Below, piece by piece: positions 1 through 7,763 of a DNA stretch of 64,000 bases; the stretch's first letter is position 1; every line of letters begins with the position of its first letter. This DNA comes from Acidobacteriota bacterium (GTDB lineage Bacteria; Acidobacteriota; Blastocatellia; Pyrinomonadales; Pyrinomonadaceae), in NCBI GenBank assembly GCA_016700175.1, contig CP065003.1:692001-756000 (forward strand), written 5' to 3'. The position numbers and the translations under genes were made by a program. The notes beneath the pieces are model-generated. The model was given only the letters and a program-made list of their open reading frames with translations, had not been told where the DNA came from and made no database searches.

Positions 1-339
1 AAGCACGGTGTTCCCAGGGATGTCGATCTCCTGTTCGATGTGCGGCATTTGCCCAATCCTTATTTCGAAAAGAAGCTGAAGCCGCTTCCGGGCACGGACC
101 CAAGAGTGATCAAGTTCCTGGAATCGCAGGCGGAAGTGATGGAGACCATTCGAAGGTTCACGGAATTGCTCGAGTATCTCCTTCCGCTGTACAGGAAAGA
201 AGGAAAGTCCTATCTGACGATCGGGATCGGCTGCACCGGAGGAAGGCATCGTTCCGTGATGGCTGCGGAAAGGATCGGGGACTCGCTCAGACAACTCGGA
301 TATGAGACTTCGGTTCAGCACCGCGATGTGATGAAATAG
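1..339 (+). CDS. rapZ: RapZ family nucleotide-binding protein, C-terminal part
   Basis: The gene enters from the left edge, so the N-terminal P-loop domain is outside the window and 112 C-terminal residues are visible. They carry the RapZ/YvcJ signature GCTGGRHRSV near the C-terminus and the family's DVRHLPNPY segment. RapZ proteins bind nucleotides and, in enterobacteria, adapt RNase E to small RNAs; the role in this lineage is not shown. It lies 18 nt upstream of an EIIA gene and then HPr, the usual rapZ-PTS arrangement in which hprK often sits further upstream. The identification is firm, the function inferred. Confidence 0.93.
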   Translation, partial: KHGVPRDVDLLFDVRHLPNPYFEKKLKPLPGTDPRVIKFLESQAEVMETIRRFTELLEYLLPLYRKEGKSYLTIGIGCTGGRHRSVMAAERIGDSLRQLGYETSVQHRDVMK

Positions 340-357
340 CGTTTCGGAGACCATCAA

Positions 358-777
358 ATGAAAAAGATAGGCGGAGTTGTTGTGTCGCACGGGCAGTTCG
401 CGAACGAACTTGTGTCCGCGGCGGAACAGGTCGTAGGCGACATCCCGCATGTTGCCGCGGTATCGATCGGATGGCACGACAATGTCGATGTTGCTAAGGG
501 CGAGATCGAGCGCGCCATCAAGAGTGTTTCGAGCGGAAACGGCGTCCTGCTTTTGACGGACATGTTCGGCGGAACGCCCACCAACATCAGCGCTATGTTC
601 ATCAAGGAGGGCGAGGTCGAGGTCGTGACCGGAGTAAACCTGCCGATGGTCATAAAACTCGCCTCGCAGAACAAGGAGATGAGCCTATTGGAGATGGCTG
701 AGCTTGTAGAGCGTCAGGGAAAGGAATCCATCTATAAAGCCGCGGACCTTCTCGATCCGCACAAGTCGAAAGCATGA
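358..777 (+). CDS. PTS EIIA component, mannose/fructose (man) family
   Basis: A 139-residue stand-alone EIIA of the mannose family. The phosphorylatable histidine is His11 in VVVSHG, and the family's second hallmark, LLTDMFGGTPTN, follows at about residues 65-76. No EIIB, EIIC or EIID is fused or adjacent, so it probably passes phosphate for regulation and not for sugar uptake. A GGAG lies 8 nt before the ATG. Its TGA overlaps the ATG of the HPr gene (ATGA), which implies translational coupling. Between rapZ and HPr, it looks like part of a regulatory PTS branch. Confidence 0.9.
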   Translation: MKKIGGVVVSHGQFANELVSAAEQVVGDIPHVAAVSIGWHDNVDVAKGEIERAIKSVSSGNGVLLLTDMFGGTPTNISAMFIKEGEVEVVTGVNLPMVIKLASQNKEMSLLEMAELVERQGKESIYKAADLLDPHKSKA

Positions 778-1046
778 TCAAGGGGCGGGTAAAGATCGTG
801 AACAGGCTCGGGCTTCACGCGCGCGCCGCGGCGCTTGTCGTAAAACGTGCCGCGGAGTTCGAAAGCTCGGTAATGCTAATTCGCGAGGACAGCTCGATTT
901 TCGCCGACGCCAAGTCGATCCTGAGCGTACTTTCGCTCGCAGCCTCGAACGGGATGGAACTCGCGATCGAAGTGGAAGGCCCCGACGAAGAAAGCGCGTT
1001 CGCCTCGATGACGAAGCTCTTCGAAGAGGGCTTTGGCGAACTGTAG
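774..1046 (+). CDS. HPr family phosphocarrier protein
   Basis: A 90-residue HPr with the active-site histidine His15 in NRLGLHARAA. The regulatory-serine region is present as AKSIL with Ser48, equivalent to Ser46 of Gram-positive HPr, so phosphorylation by an HPr kinase is plausible. It would receive phosphate from EI, which is not in this window, and pass it to the EIIA encoded 4 nt upstream. The coupling by ATGA overlap and the rapZ neighbour match the PTS-control clusters of Proteobacteria and Acidobacteria. Confidence 0.92.
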   Translation: MIKGRVKIVNRLGLHARAAALVVKRAAEFESSVMLIREDSSIFADAKSILSVLSLAASNGMELAIEVEGPDEESAFASMTKLFEEGFGEL

Positions 1047-1069
1047 GGTTTTAGGGATAGTATTTGATT

Positions 1070-2032
1070 ATGGAACTACGAAAGTTGTACAAGCCGGGCG
1101 AAGGCCGCCACGTCGGACTTGTGGGCGTCCCGCTCGGATACGGTGCGGGCAAGTACGGAAGCGATCTGGGAGTTTCGGCGATACGGCTCGCCGAGTTTCT
1201 CGGAGACCGTGTCAAAGGCCATATCAGATCGCTCGGCTATGAACTCACCGACTACGGGGACATAGACATCGTCCAGCCGGACCTTGAGAACGAAGAGGCG
1301 CAAAGACCGAAGCACTTCAAAGAAGTACTCGAGTCTTCGACAAGGATGGCAGCGAAGATCAAGTCGATCCTCGGCGAAGGACTTCTGCCGGTGATCATCG
1401 GCGGGGACCATTCGATCGCCGCGGGGACATTCTCCGGGATCTCCAGCCATTTTCGGGATAAGGGAGAAGATGTCGGCCTTATCTGGTTTGACGCCCACGC
1501 CGACATGAACACACCAGAGTCGTCACCCAGCGGCAACACCCACGGTATGCCTCTCGCCACTCTTCTCGGGTACGGTGCCGAAGAAATGGTAGGGCTGGAA
1601 GGGTTCTCTCCGAAGCTGAAGCCTTCGTTTCTTGCGCACATAGGAGGAAGAGATCTCGACGACGGAGAACGCGAGCTTATCCACAAGCTCGGGATAAGGG
1701 ACCAGTTCTTTACGATGAGCGACATTGACCGGCGCGGTATGAACGCCTGTGTCAGGGACGCGATCGAGATCGCTTCCGGGGCTCCCGGAGGCTACTCGGT
1801 AACGTTCGACGTGGACATCATCGATCCGAGGTTCGCGCCCGGGTCCGGAACGCTGGTCCGCGGAGGCATCACGTATCGCGAGGCGCACCTCGCGCTCGAG
1901 ATGATCGCCGAGGACGGCGGCCTGCGCTCGTTCGAGATCGTCGAGGTAAATCCTATGCTCGATCAGAGCAACATCACGGCCAAGCTCGCCGGAGAACTCA
2001 TCCTTTCCGCCCTTGGGAAGCTGATCCTTTAA
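1070..2032 (+). CDS. rocF: Arginase
   Basis: A 320-residue ureohydrolase. All four binuclear-manganese motifs are visible: GGDHS (111-115), DAHAD (141-145), DVDIIDP (247-253) and the EVNP motif (292-295). The segment SGNTHGMPLA is the arginase-type substrate loop, which favours arginase over agmatinase or formiminoglutamase. It would hydrolyse L-arginine to ornithine and urea in the cytoplasm. I chose the ATG at 1070; an in-frame TTG six bases upstream (1064) would add two residues. It lies 23 nt after HPr and 6 nt before ddl, so it is probably co-transcribed with both. Confidence 0.9.
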   Translation: MELRKLYKPGEGRHVGLVGVPLGYGAGKYGSDLGVSAIRLAEFLGDRVKGHIRSLGYELTDYGDIDIVQPDLENEEAQRPKHFKEVLESSTRMAAKIKSILGEGLLPVIIGGDHSIAAGTFSGISSHFRDKGEDVGLIWFDAHADMNTPESSPSGNTHGMPLATLLGYGAEEMVGLEGFSPKLKPSFLAHIGGRDLDDGERELIHKLGIRDQFFTMSDIDRRGMNACVRDAIEIASGAPGGYSVTFDVDIIDPRFAPGSGTLVRGGITYREAHLALEMIAEDGGLRSFEIVEVNPMLDQSNITAKLAGELILSALGKLIL

Positions 2033-2038
2033 CAAAAT

Positions 2039-3172
2039 ATGGAAAAGATAAAGATCGGAGTGATCTTTGGCGGCCGTTCAGGCGAGCACGAGATCTCAGT
2101 CCGGTCCGCGTCGACCGTCATCCGCGAGATCGACAGGAATCGGTACGAGGTCACACCTCTCGCGATCACACTGGACGGAAAGTGGCTCAATCCGCACGAA
2201 TCCGCGCAAATGCTGCCCGAATCGGCACGCGAAGCTATAGGCCGTGATCTTTCGGGGTTTGAAGGCCGCCGGGTTGCTTTGCTCGGCGATACCGCTGTGA
2301 GAGGGATCACGGTCTTCGCGAACGGTTCCGCGCCCGCCGAGGAAGTTCCGCTGGACGTCGTTTTTCCCGTACTTCACGGCACTTTCGGTGAAGATGGAAC
2401 GATCCAGGGCCTTCTGGAAATGGCCGGCATTCCATACGTCGGCTGTGGTGTACTGGCCTCTTCGTGCGGAATGGACAAGGTCTTTATGAAGACTTTGTTT
2501 CGCGACGCAGAGCTTCCGCAGTGCGATTATGTATGGTTCCTGCGGGGAGAGTGGGAAGAAAGCCCGGACGCGGTGATCGAGCAGATCGAGGCAAAGGTCG
2601 GATTCCCCTGCTTTGTGAAGCCCGCGAATCTGGGATCTTCCGTCGGCGTGTCGAAGGCGGAAGACCCAGAAAGCCTCGGAAAGGCGATAAAGCTCGCCGC
2701 GGAATACGACCGAAAGATAATCGTCGAAGAGAATCTCGATATGCGCGAGATCGAATGCGCCGTGATCGGCAACGACTCTCCGGAAGCGAGCCTTCCGGGC
2801 GAATACATCGTGCTCGACGAAAGCAAGCGGTTCCTTGATTACGAAGAAAAGTATTCCGGGACCGGGAACAACGAGTTCGTCGTCCCGGCGAGGATCGATG
2901 ATGAGCTCGGCGGGAAGATACGCGAGATGGCGGCGACCGCGTTCAAGGCGGTCGACGGAGCAGGATTCGCCCGTGTGGATTTCTTTCTGAGGAACGACAA
3001 CGGCGAGCTTCTGATCAACGAGATCAACACCATACCGGGTCTTACGGACGCATCGGGCTTTCCGAAGATGTGGGAAGGTACCGGCCTTCCGTTCACGAAG
3101 GTCATCGACCGGCTTGTCGAACTGGCGTTCGAAAGATCGCGCGATAAGGCACGAAACCGTACGGATAGGTGA
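2039..3172 (+). CDS. ddl: D-alanine--D-alanine ligase
   Basis: A 377-residue ATP-grasp ligase that makes the D-Ala-D-Ala dipeptide for peptidoglycan. The N-terminal GGRSGEHEIS (11-20) is the family signature. The ATP-grasp core includes CFVKPANLGSSVGVSKA, and the metal-binding end is LINEINTIPGLT. The last dozen residues form a basic tail (RSRDKARNRTDR) just before the stop. The ATG follows the arginase stop by 6 nt. A 9-bp tandem repeat begins immediately after the stop codon. Confidence 0.96.
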   Translation: MEKIKIGVIFGGRSGEHEISVRSASTVIREIDRNRYEVTPLAITLDGKWLNPHESAQMLPESAREAIGRDLSGFEGRRVALLGDTAVRGITVFANGSAPAEEVPLDVVFPVLHGTFGEDGTIQGLLEMAGIPYVGCGVLASSCGMDKVFMKTLFRDAELPQCDYVWFLRGEWEESPDAVIEQIEAKVGFPCFVKPANLGSSVGVSKAEDPESLGKAIKLAAEYDRKIIVEENLDMREIECAVIGNDSPEASLPGEYIVLDESKRFLDYEEKYSGTGNNEFVVPARIDDELGGKIREMAATAFKAVDGAGFARVDFFLRNDNGELLINEINTIPGLTDASGFPKMWEGTGLPFTKVIDRLVELAFERSRDKARNRTDR

Positions 3173-3173
3173 G

Positions 3174-3290
3174 TCTGTTCAGTCTGTTCAGTCGGTTCAG
3201 TCTGTTCGGTCTGTTCAGTCTTTTCGGTCGGTTCAGTCTGTTCAGTCTGTTCAGTCTGTTCGGTCGGTTCAGTCTGTTAGGTCGGTTCAG
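3174..3290. repeat. 9-bp tandem repeat, 13 units
   Basis: Thirteen uninterrupted 9-bp units follow consensus TCTGTTCAG. Variants are TCGGTTCAG, TCTGTTCGG, TCTTTTCGG and TCTGTTAGG. The array starts one base after the ddl stop and runs into the gap before the convergent VWA gene. As the unit is a multiple of three, the frame stays open and would read as Ser-Val-Gln/Arg repeats, but I see no start signal or gene for it. It is probably a slippage-prone minisatellite. Confidence 0.95.
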
Positions 3291-3391
3291 TCCGCGGTGC
3301 GGACGTCATTTTCATGGGCCCGTGCAAGCCGAAGACGCAGCGTAGGAGAACTGAAGAAGACAAACCATAAGGCTGCTTCTGAAGCGGCGCG

Positions 3392-4318
3392 TCATTCCCT
3401 GGAAGGAGCGTTGTAACCCTCTCTCGTCCGGACCTTCAGAGAATCCGGAGTGACCTTCAGATCGATCTTCCGCCACTTGCCGTCCTTTCGAGTATCCGTG
3501 GGGTAATACCCGATCGTATACTGGATTCCCAGCTCTTTCACGATGTTCTCGAACGCCTCGCGCATCTGCACTCCGCCGGGTGTCTCGATGAACCTGCCTC
3601 CGGTCTTTTCCGCAAAATTCTTCAGCACACCCCTGTTCTGCATACGGGAAGTGCCGCCGGTGTTCAATCCGGACATGTCGACCGTGTAGATCGTCGCGTT
3701 CGCATCCATCGCGGCGTCGAGGGCCTTTGACGCGGAGCGCCCGCTGCGTGTGTCTGCCCCGTCAGAGAGGACGATTATCGCCTTTCTCTTCTCTGGCCGT
3801 TTGGAAAGTTCCTGCGCAGCGCTGTAAACCGCGTCATATAGCACGGTCCATCCCGAAGCCTTCAGATCGTACGCCCTCGGATAAAGGTCGCGGAGATTTG
3901 AGAAATCCTGAACCAGCGTCACCTTGGAATCGAAGTTGTAGATAGCCGCCTGGTCGTCGGCCCGAAGCCCGTCTAGGAAACGCAGGGCGGCCGCCCGCGC
4001 AAGGCTGACCCTCTGTTCCATGCTTCCGGAAGTGTCGATGAGGATCACCGCGGCAAACGGCGTTTCCTCGGTCTCGAATATCTCGATCTCTTGAAGTATC
4101 CCCTGCTCGGAAACTGCGAACTGGTCTTTCCTCATCCCGAGCGAAGGCTTTCCGTCCTTGTCGGTAACTGTCGCATTGAGAAGGACCAGCGGCGTATCTA
4201 CCGTGATGACGTCTTCGTCCTGGGCAAAGGCGGGAAAGGTGAAGATCGCTAGGAAGCAGGCAGTAAGCACCAAAGCCGTCCTTCCGTTAGTAATGCGAGC
4301 GGACAGGTACAGCTTCAT
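3392..4318 (-). CDS. Secreted VWA-domain protein (acidobacterial VWFA-related type)
   Basis: A 308-residue protein with a signal peptide ending near AFAQ (about residue 33), a beta-rich N-terminal segment (VDTPLVLLNATVTDKDGKP) and a von Willebrand A domain. The MIDAS motif DTSGS is at 95-99, with the later Thr and Asp positions in SGWTVLYDA and LSDGADT. This layout matches the VWFA-related acidobacterial family, which has no known substrate. I chose the ATG at 4318, which gives a normal signal peptide; an upstream ATG at 4369 would add 17 residues and overlap the upstream gene by 22 nt. It is last of three minus-strand genes for exported proteins. Confidence 0.85.
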   Translation of the reverse strand: MKLYLSARITNGRTALVLTACFLAIFTFPAFAQDEDVITVDTPLVLLNATVTDKDGKPSLGMRKDQFAVSEQGILQEIEIFETEETPFAAVILIDTSGSMEQRVSLARAAALRFLDGLRADDQAAIYNFDSKVTLVQDFSNLRDLYPRAYDLKASGWTVLYDAVYSAAQELSKRPEKRKAIIVLSDGADTRSGRSASKALDAAMDANATIYTVDMSGLNTGGTSRMQNRGVLKNFAEKTGGRFIETPGGVQMREAFENIVKELGIQYTIGYYPTDTRKDGKWRKIDLKVTPDSLKVRTREGYNAPSRE

Positions 4319-4347
4319 ACGTTCTTGCAGGGCCGAAAAAGGGAAGT

Positions 4348-4887
4348 TCAGTTGGTGAACCGAAGCCATTTCACAAGCTTGAGCACGGTATTCGAGGACT
4401 GCACAGCAACGGCAGAGATGCTGTGGCGCGTGGTCTTCTTGATCTCTCCTACGAGCTTGGCAGTGTTCGTGCCGAGCATCTCGATCGCTTCCACGACGCT
4501 ATTTGGCTTCTTCTTCTCGTCGTCGTCGCCGTCATCGTCGGCGCGGAGCTCGTCGCGAATCTTATCCAAGAGCTTCTCCGCCTCAGCCAGTTTCTCGCGG
4601 TCGGCGCTCGAGAGTTCCTTTTTTTCCTTGAACGAAGCCGATATCTCGTCGGTAAGCTTGGCGAGCTGTTCCGTGCGGGCGACGAGTTCCTCGAAATCCT
4701 TTTTCGTGTCCCGGATGCATAGCTCGATCATCCGCTCTTTGACGTGCGGGCTCAGAGGCTCGGGGTGTGCCGGGTTCTCGATATACGGACAGCGTTCCGT
4801 CTGCGCGAACGCCGCGGAAGCGAACATCGCGACAACAAGCGCGGGAAGCGCCAGCCTTATCGATCTTGAAAGTGAGCGTTCAACCAT
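4348..4887 (-). CDS. Secreted coiled-coil protein of unknown function
   Basis: I do not recognise this 179-residue protein. It has a clear signal peptide ending at about residue 29 (SAAFAQ). After that come two lone cysteines (in TERCPY and ELCIRD), a long charged helical stretch rich in Glu, Lys and Leu that looks like a coiled coil (about 60-115), and an acidic patch DDDGDDDEKKK. It sits 13 nt after the next exported-protein gene and runs into the VWA gene, so the three are probably an operon. The likely location is the periplasm or outer surface. Confidence 0.7.
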   Translation of the reverse strand: MVERSLSRSIRLALPALVVAMFASAAFAQTERCPYIENPAHPEPLSPHVKERMIELCIRDTKKDFEELVARTEQLAKLTDEISASFKEKKELSSADREKLAEAEKLLDKIRDELRADDDGDDDEKKKPNSVVEAIEMLGTNTAKLVGEIKKTTRHSISAVAVQSSNTVLKLVKWLRFTN

Positions 4888-4900
4888 GCTTGGAGTATCG

Positions 4901-5509
4901 TCACGGCCTTCGGCCTTCGGCGTCCAGGTCCTTGCCCATCATCGTGACCAGCTTGGACAGGAACTCTTCTTCAGCCACGCCCGAACTGTCCAGGTTCGAC
5001 CATTCAGAGAAAATGCCGCTTTCGGACCTTCCCTCGATCCTGGCCGTCACGTAAACGTTGTTCTTGATGCCATCGATCGACTGGACCTCGACAGTCAAAG
5101 TGTATCTGCCCCTTGTCCAGACCTGATCCGTGTTTGGAACGATCGCGTATCTGTTCAATTCTGTCTGGGTGATAATCGCCCCTTTCGAAAAGACGACCGG
5201 CTGGGTAACTACGATCCCTTCGTTGAGCCGCGACGCCGATTCGTCCAGGATCATCTTGTTCTCTTCCAGGATACTGACGACCATTTCCACGAGCACGTCC
5301 CGGCGTGAAATCAGTGTGTAAGGATTCGGCAAGCGGTTCCTGACCACGGTCTTGCCGTCCCAGGTGAAAGTGCGTCGAACTTCATTGCCCTTTGTCGTGT
5401 TCGTTTCCTTGATCGTCTGAGTCTGGGAATCGATGCCCTTCTCCTGGGCTTTCGCAAGCGCGGGAACCAGGATCACGATCGTGAGAAGGGCGATTACGGA
5501 CTTGATCAT
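4901..5509 (-). CDS. Exported protein of unknown function
   Basis: A 202-residue protein with a signal peptide (hydrophobic stretch IALLTIVILVPALAKA, cleavage near residue 21-22). The mature part holds a repeated beta-like pattern, including VWTRGRYTLTVEVQSIDGI and YVTARIEGRSES, which suggests a small beta-rich domain. No catalytic motif is visible and I do not recognise the family. It is the first gene of the three-gene exported cluster 5509-3392. The call as a real gene rests on the signal peptide, codon-like composition and tight spacing. Confidence 0.65.
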   Translation of the reverse strand: MIKSVIALLTIVILVPALAKAQEKGIDSQTQTIKETNTTKGNEVRRTFTWDGKTVVRNRLPNPYTLISRRDVLVEMVVSILEENKMILDESASRLNEGIVVTQPVVFSKGAIITQTELNRYAIVPNTDQVWTRGRYTLTVEVQSIDGIKNNVYVTARIEGRSESGIFSEWSNLDSSGVAEEEFLSKLVTMMGKDLDAEGRRP

Positions 5510-5642
5510 AGCGTTACCTTTGGCTGAGGTATGACTTTAACAAATATATCTTATCACGGGGTTGAACGGAAATTTCGATGGAGCGAGTCTGCCGCAAGTT
5601 GCACCGGGGGCAGGGGCGTTGAAAGTGTGAAGCCGCAAACGA

Positions 5643-5668
5643 GAAAAAGCCGCCCCGAAAGGCGGCTC
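5643..5668 (-). terminator. Rho-independent terminator of the TolC-family gene
   Basis: An AGCCGCC/GGCGGCT hairpin with a short loop, followed on the minus strand by TTTTTC. It lies 26 nt past the stop of the TolC-family gene and reads in its direction. Confidence 0.85.
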
Positions 5669-5693
5669 TTGAACGATCTTTCCGGCTCCGGGA

Positions 5694-7535
5694 CTAGTTC
5701 CCGTCGTCGTCCGTCGGAGAGTCGATCGTGATGTTGTTCGCACGGAATGTCGTAGAGGTCGCCCTCTGCAGATCGGCGAGAGCCTTGTTGTAGTCGGTCT
5801 CCGCCCTGATCTCGGCATTCCTCGCATTGGTGAGGGCATTCTCCCTCTGGAAGAGCAGGAACGTGGTCGAGCGGCCGACCTCATACAGCTTCCGTTCGCC
5901 GGCAAGCTGGATCTCGGCGTTTTCTCTTGCCCTTCGCGCCGTAAGCACCCTCTCGCGGGCGGTTTCGACGGCCTGCACGGCATTCCTCACTTCTGCTATG
6001 ACGGTCTGCTCCTGCGATCGCGTCTGAGCGGCGATGCGGTCCTGCTGATACCGCGCCGCGGCGAGATTCGCCTTCGCTGTCTTGTTCCCGAGCGGGAACG
6101 AAAACGTCACGCCGACCGAATAGCTCCTGGTGTCGTTCTTGAAAAGGTTCTGCAGCGACTGGCCGTAACCTCCGAGAAATCTCGGGGGCACGGACGGCTG
6201 GACCGTTATGTTCGGCACGACGATGTCCGGATTCAGGTTCCTCAGCTCGTTCAAAAGAAATGCGCTGGAGTTCGTCGTCGGATCGCCGGAGATCAGGGGA
6301 ACCGTAAACGGCTCCGTGGCGCCGGTACCGGTACCGGAGAGCCCGATCATCGTATAGTTGAAGTTCAGGTCCACCTGCGGTCGTATCTGGTTCTTGAAGA
6401 AGTCGATATCGATATTGTTGATCTCGCTTTGAAGCTTGAGCCTCTGGAGTTCCGGCCGGTTCGCGATGGCGTCCGCGACCACGTTGTCGAGGCTGATCGG
6501 ATCATCGCTGAAGACCGGGGAGTCGGTCGGGACAAATGATTCCGACCAGAGGTTCGAACCGGATTCGCGAAGTATCAGCTGCTTGAGCGAGTTCTCCGCG
6601 ATCGATACCTGCTGGGTGGCCAGAAGCAGATCCGATTCGCGGTTCGCAAGTTCCGTGCTTACTTCGGCACGGGTCAAAGGCGCCGCCGCGCCGGCCTCGA
6701 TCCGCGCCTCCACCTGTCTGAGGTTCTCACGTGTGAGTTCCAGATTGGCCTGCCGGTTCTGCTGATCGCGGAGAGCGAAGACCAGGTCCCAGTAAGCTCT
6801 CTGCACCTGCGATATTATCTCGATCGTCCGACGCCTGAAATCCGCGTCCGACTGTGCGATGACCTTTCGCTGGATACGAATCTGCCGGCGCGAGTTGTCG
6901 ATCGAAAGGTCCTTGAGAAGCGGCTGCGTAAAGGTGACACCGAAATTCGTCGAGTATGTCGGGTTCAGCTGCGAAAAGGTGGAGCTCGTCTCGTTTCGTA
7001 CGCTGTTGAAGAAAACGTTGAAGCTTCCACCGCCGGCCTTAAGCGGCTTGAAGATGCTCGAGTTCACGCGGAACTCATTGCTGCGCGTCACGCCGGAAAG
7101 GTCGGCGCCGCCGAGCGTGCTCGGTTGCGGCTGGACGGTGTTTGTGTAATTAGGATTGACGGTGAGCATCGGATCGTAGAATCCGAGCAGCGAACGCAAG
7201 GTCGCTTCGGCGATCTTGACATCATTTCGCGTCACCTCGATATCGTTGTTGTTCTGAAGCGCCAGCTCGATAGCGTTCGAAAGCGAAAGCGAACGCGTTT
7301 GCGTCATGTTGACCCCCACACGCTTCGTTGCCGAGCCCGGAACCGTCCGGTAAGCCGACTGATCGACCTTTGACCCGTCGGATGTTTGCGGCGCATCTGC
7401 GGCCGCGGGATCCGATGCTCCTGTGTTCTGCGCGATCTGCGGGCTGGCTTGCTGGGCGATAACCCCGGGGCAGACGGCAAGCGCAAGCGCGAACGGTCCG
7501 ATCCGGCGTAGAAGAGAATTTTGAGACGATCTCAT
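5694..7535 (-). CDS. TolC family outer-membrane efflux/secretion protein
   Basis: A 613-residue protein with a signal peptide (hydrophobic segment to about residue 27, VIAQ) and the two repeated long alpha-helical regions of the OEP family. Examples are SLSLSNAIELALQNN, opening the first repeat, and RENALTNARNAEIRAETDYN, near the C-terminus. Such proteins form trimeric outer-membrane channels for RND, ABC or MFS pumps; no pump subunit is adjacent, so the partner is unknown. A Gln/Ala/Asp-rich linker (about 30-75) separates the signal from the first repeat. A terminator follows. It is divergent from gap across a 228-bp region. Confidence 0.9.
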   Translation of the reverse strand: MRSSQNSLLRRIGPFALALAVCPGVIAQQASPQIAQNTGASDPAAADAPQTSDGSKVDQSAYRTVPGSATKRVGVNMTQTRSLSLSNAIELALQNNNDIEVTRNDVKIAEATLRSLLGFYDPMLTVNPNYTNTVQPQPSTLGGADLSGVTRSNEFRVNSSIFKPLKAGGGSFNVFFNSVRNETSSTFSQLNPTYSTNFGVTFTQPLLKDLSIDNSRRQIRIQRKVIAQSDADFRRRTIEIISQVQRAYWDLVFALRDQQNRQANLELTRENLRQVEARIEAGAAAPLTRAEVSTELANRESDLLLATQQVSIAENSLKQLILRESGSNLWSESFVPTDSPVFSDDPISLDNVVADAIANRPELQRLKLQSEINNIDIDFFKNQIRPQVDLNFNYTMIGLSGTGTGATEPFTVPLISGDPTTNSSAFLLNELRNLNPDIVVPNITVQPSVPPRFLGGYGQSLQNLFKNDTRSYSVGVTFSFPLGNKTAKANLAAARYQQDRIAAQTRSQEQTVIAEVRNAVQAVETARERVLTARRARENAEIQLAGERKLYEVGRSTTFLLFQRENALTNARNAEIRAETDYNKALADLQRATSTTFRANNITIDSPTDDDGN

Positions 7536-7653
7536 TATTGGAAAGCTCCGAAAGTTAATGACTTAGAAAGATTTAGGACTGTAAAACTCAGGCTCTGATA
7601 CGCTTCGAAAATTTTCTTTGTTTCATAAAAAACGTTCATCGACCCGTACAGAG

Positions 7654-7667
7654 TACGAAGTATCGTA
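7654..7667. promoter_or_regulatory. Possible operator between the TolC-family gene and gap
   Basis: Inverted repeat TACGA-N4-TCGTA in the 228-bp divergent region. No convincing sigma-70 promoter for gap was found by eye; a weak TTGAAC at 7693 with TATATC 15 nt downstream is the best candidate. It is a candidate protein-binding site only. Confidence 0.25.
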
Positions 7668-7763
7668 TCAGATTCGCGGTGGGGAGAAGCCTTTGAACTT
7701 TGCATCGATTTGATATATCTTTCTTTCTTTTAATTAGCAACGTCGGAGGGCAATTTTTAGGAT

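Noticed and set aside
3114..3416. Open frame over the 9-bp repeat (Ser-Val-Gln repeats)
   Set aside because: It is the translation of the tandem repeat in a frame that begins inside ddl; no ribosome site and no protein-like sequence outside the repeat.
4325..5308. Plus-strand frame over the exported-protein genes
   Set aside because: Ser/Phe-rich antisense product with no motif; the minus-strand genes have signal peptides and operon spacing.
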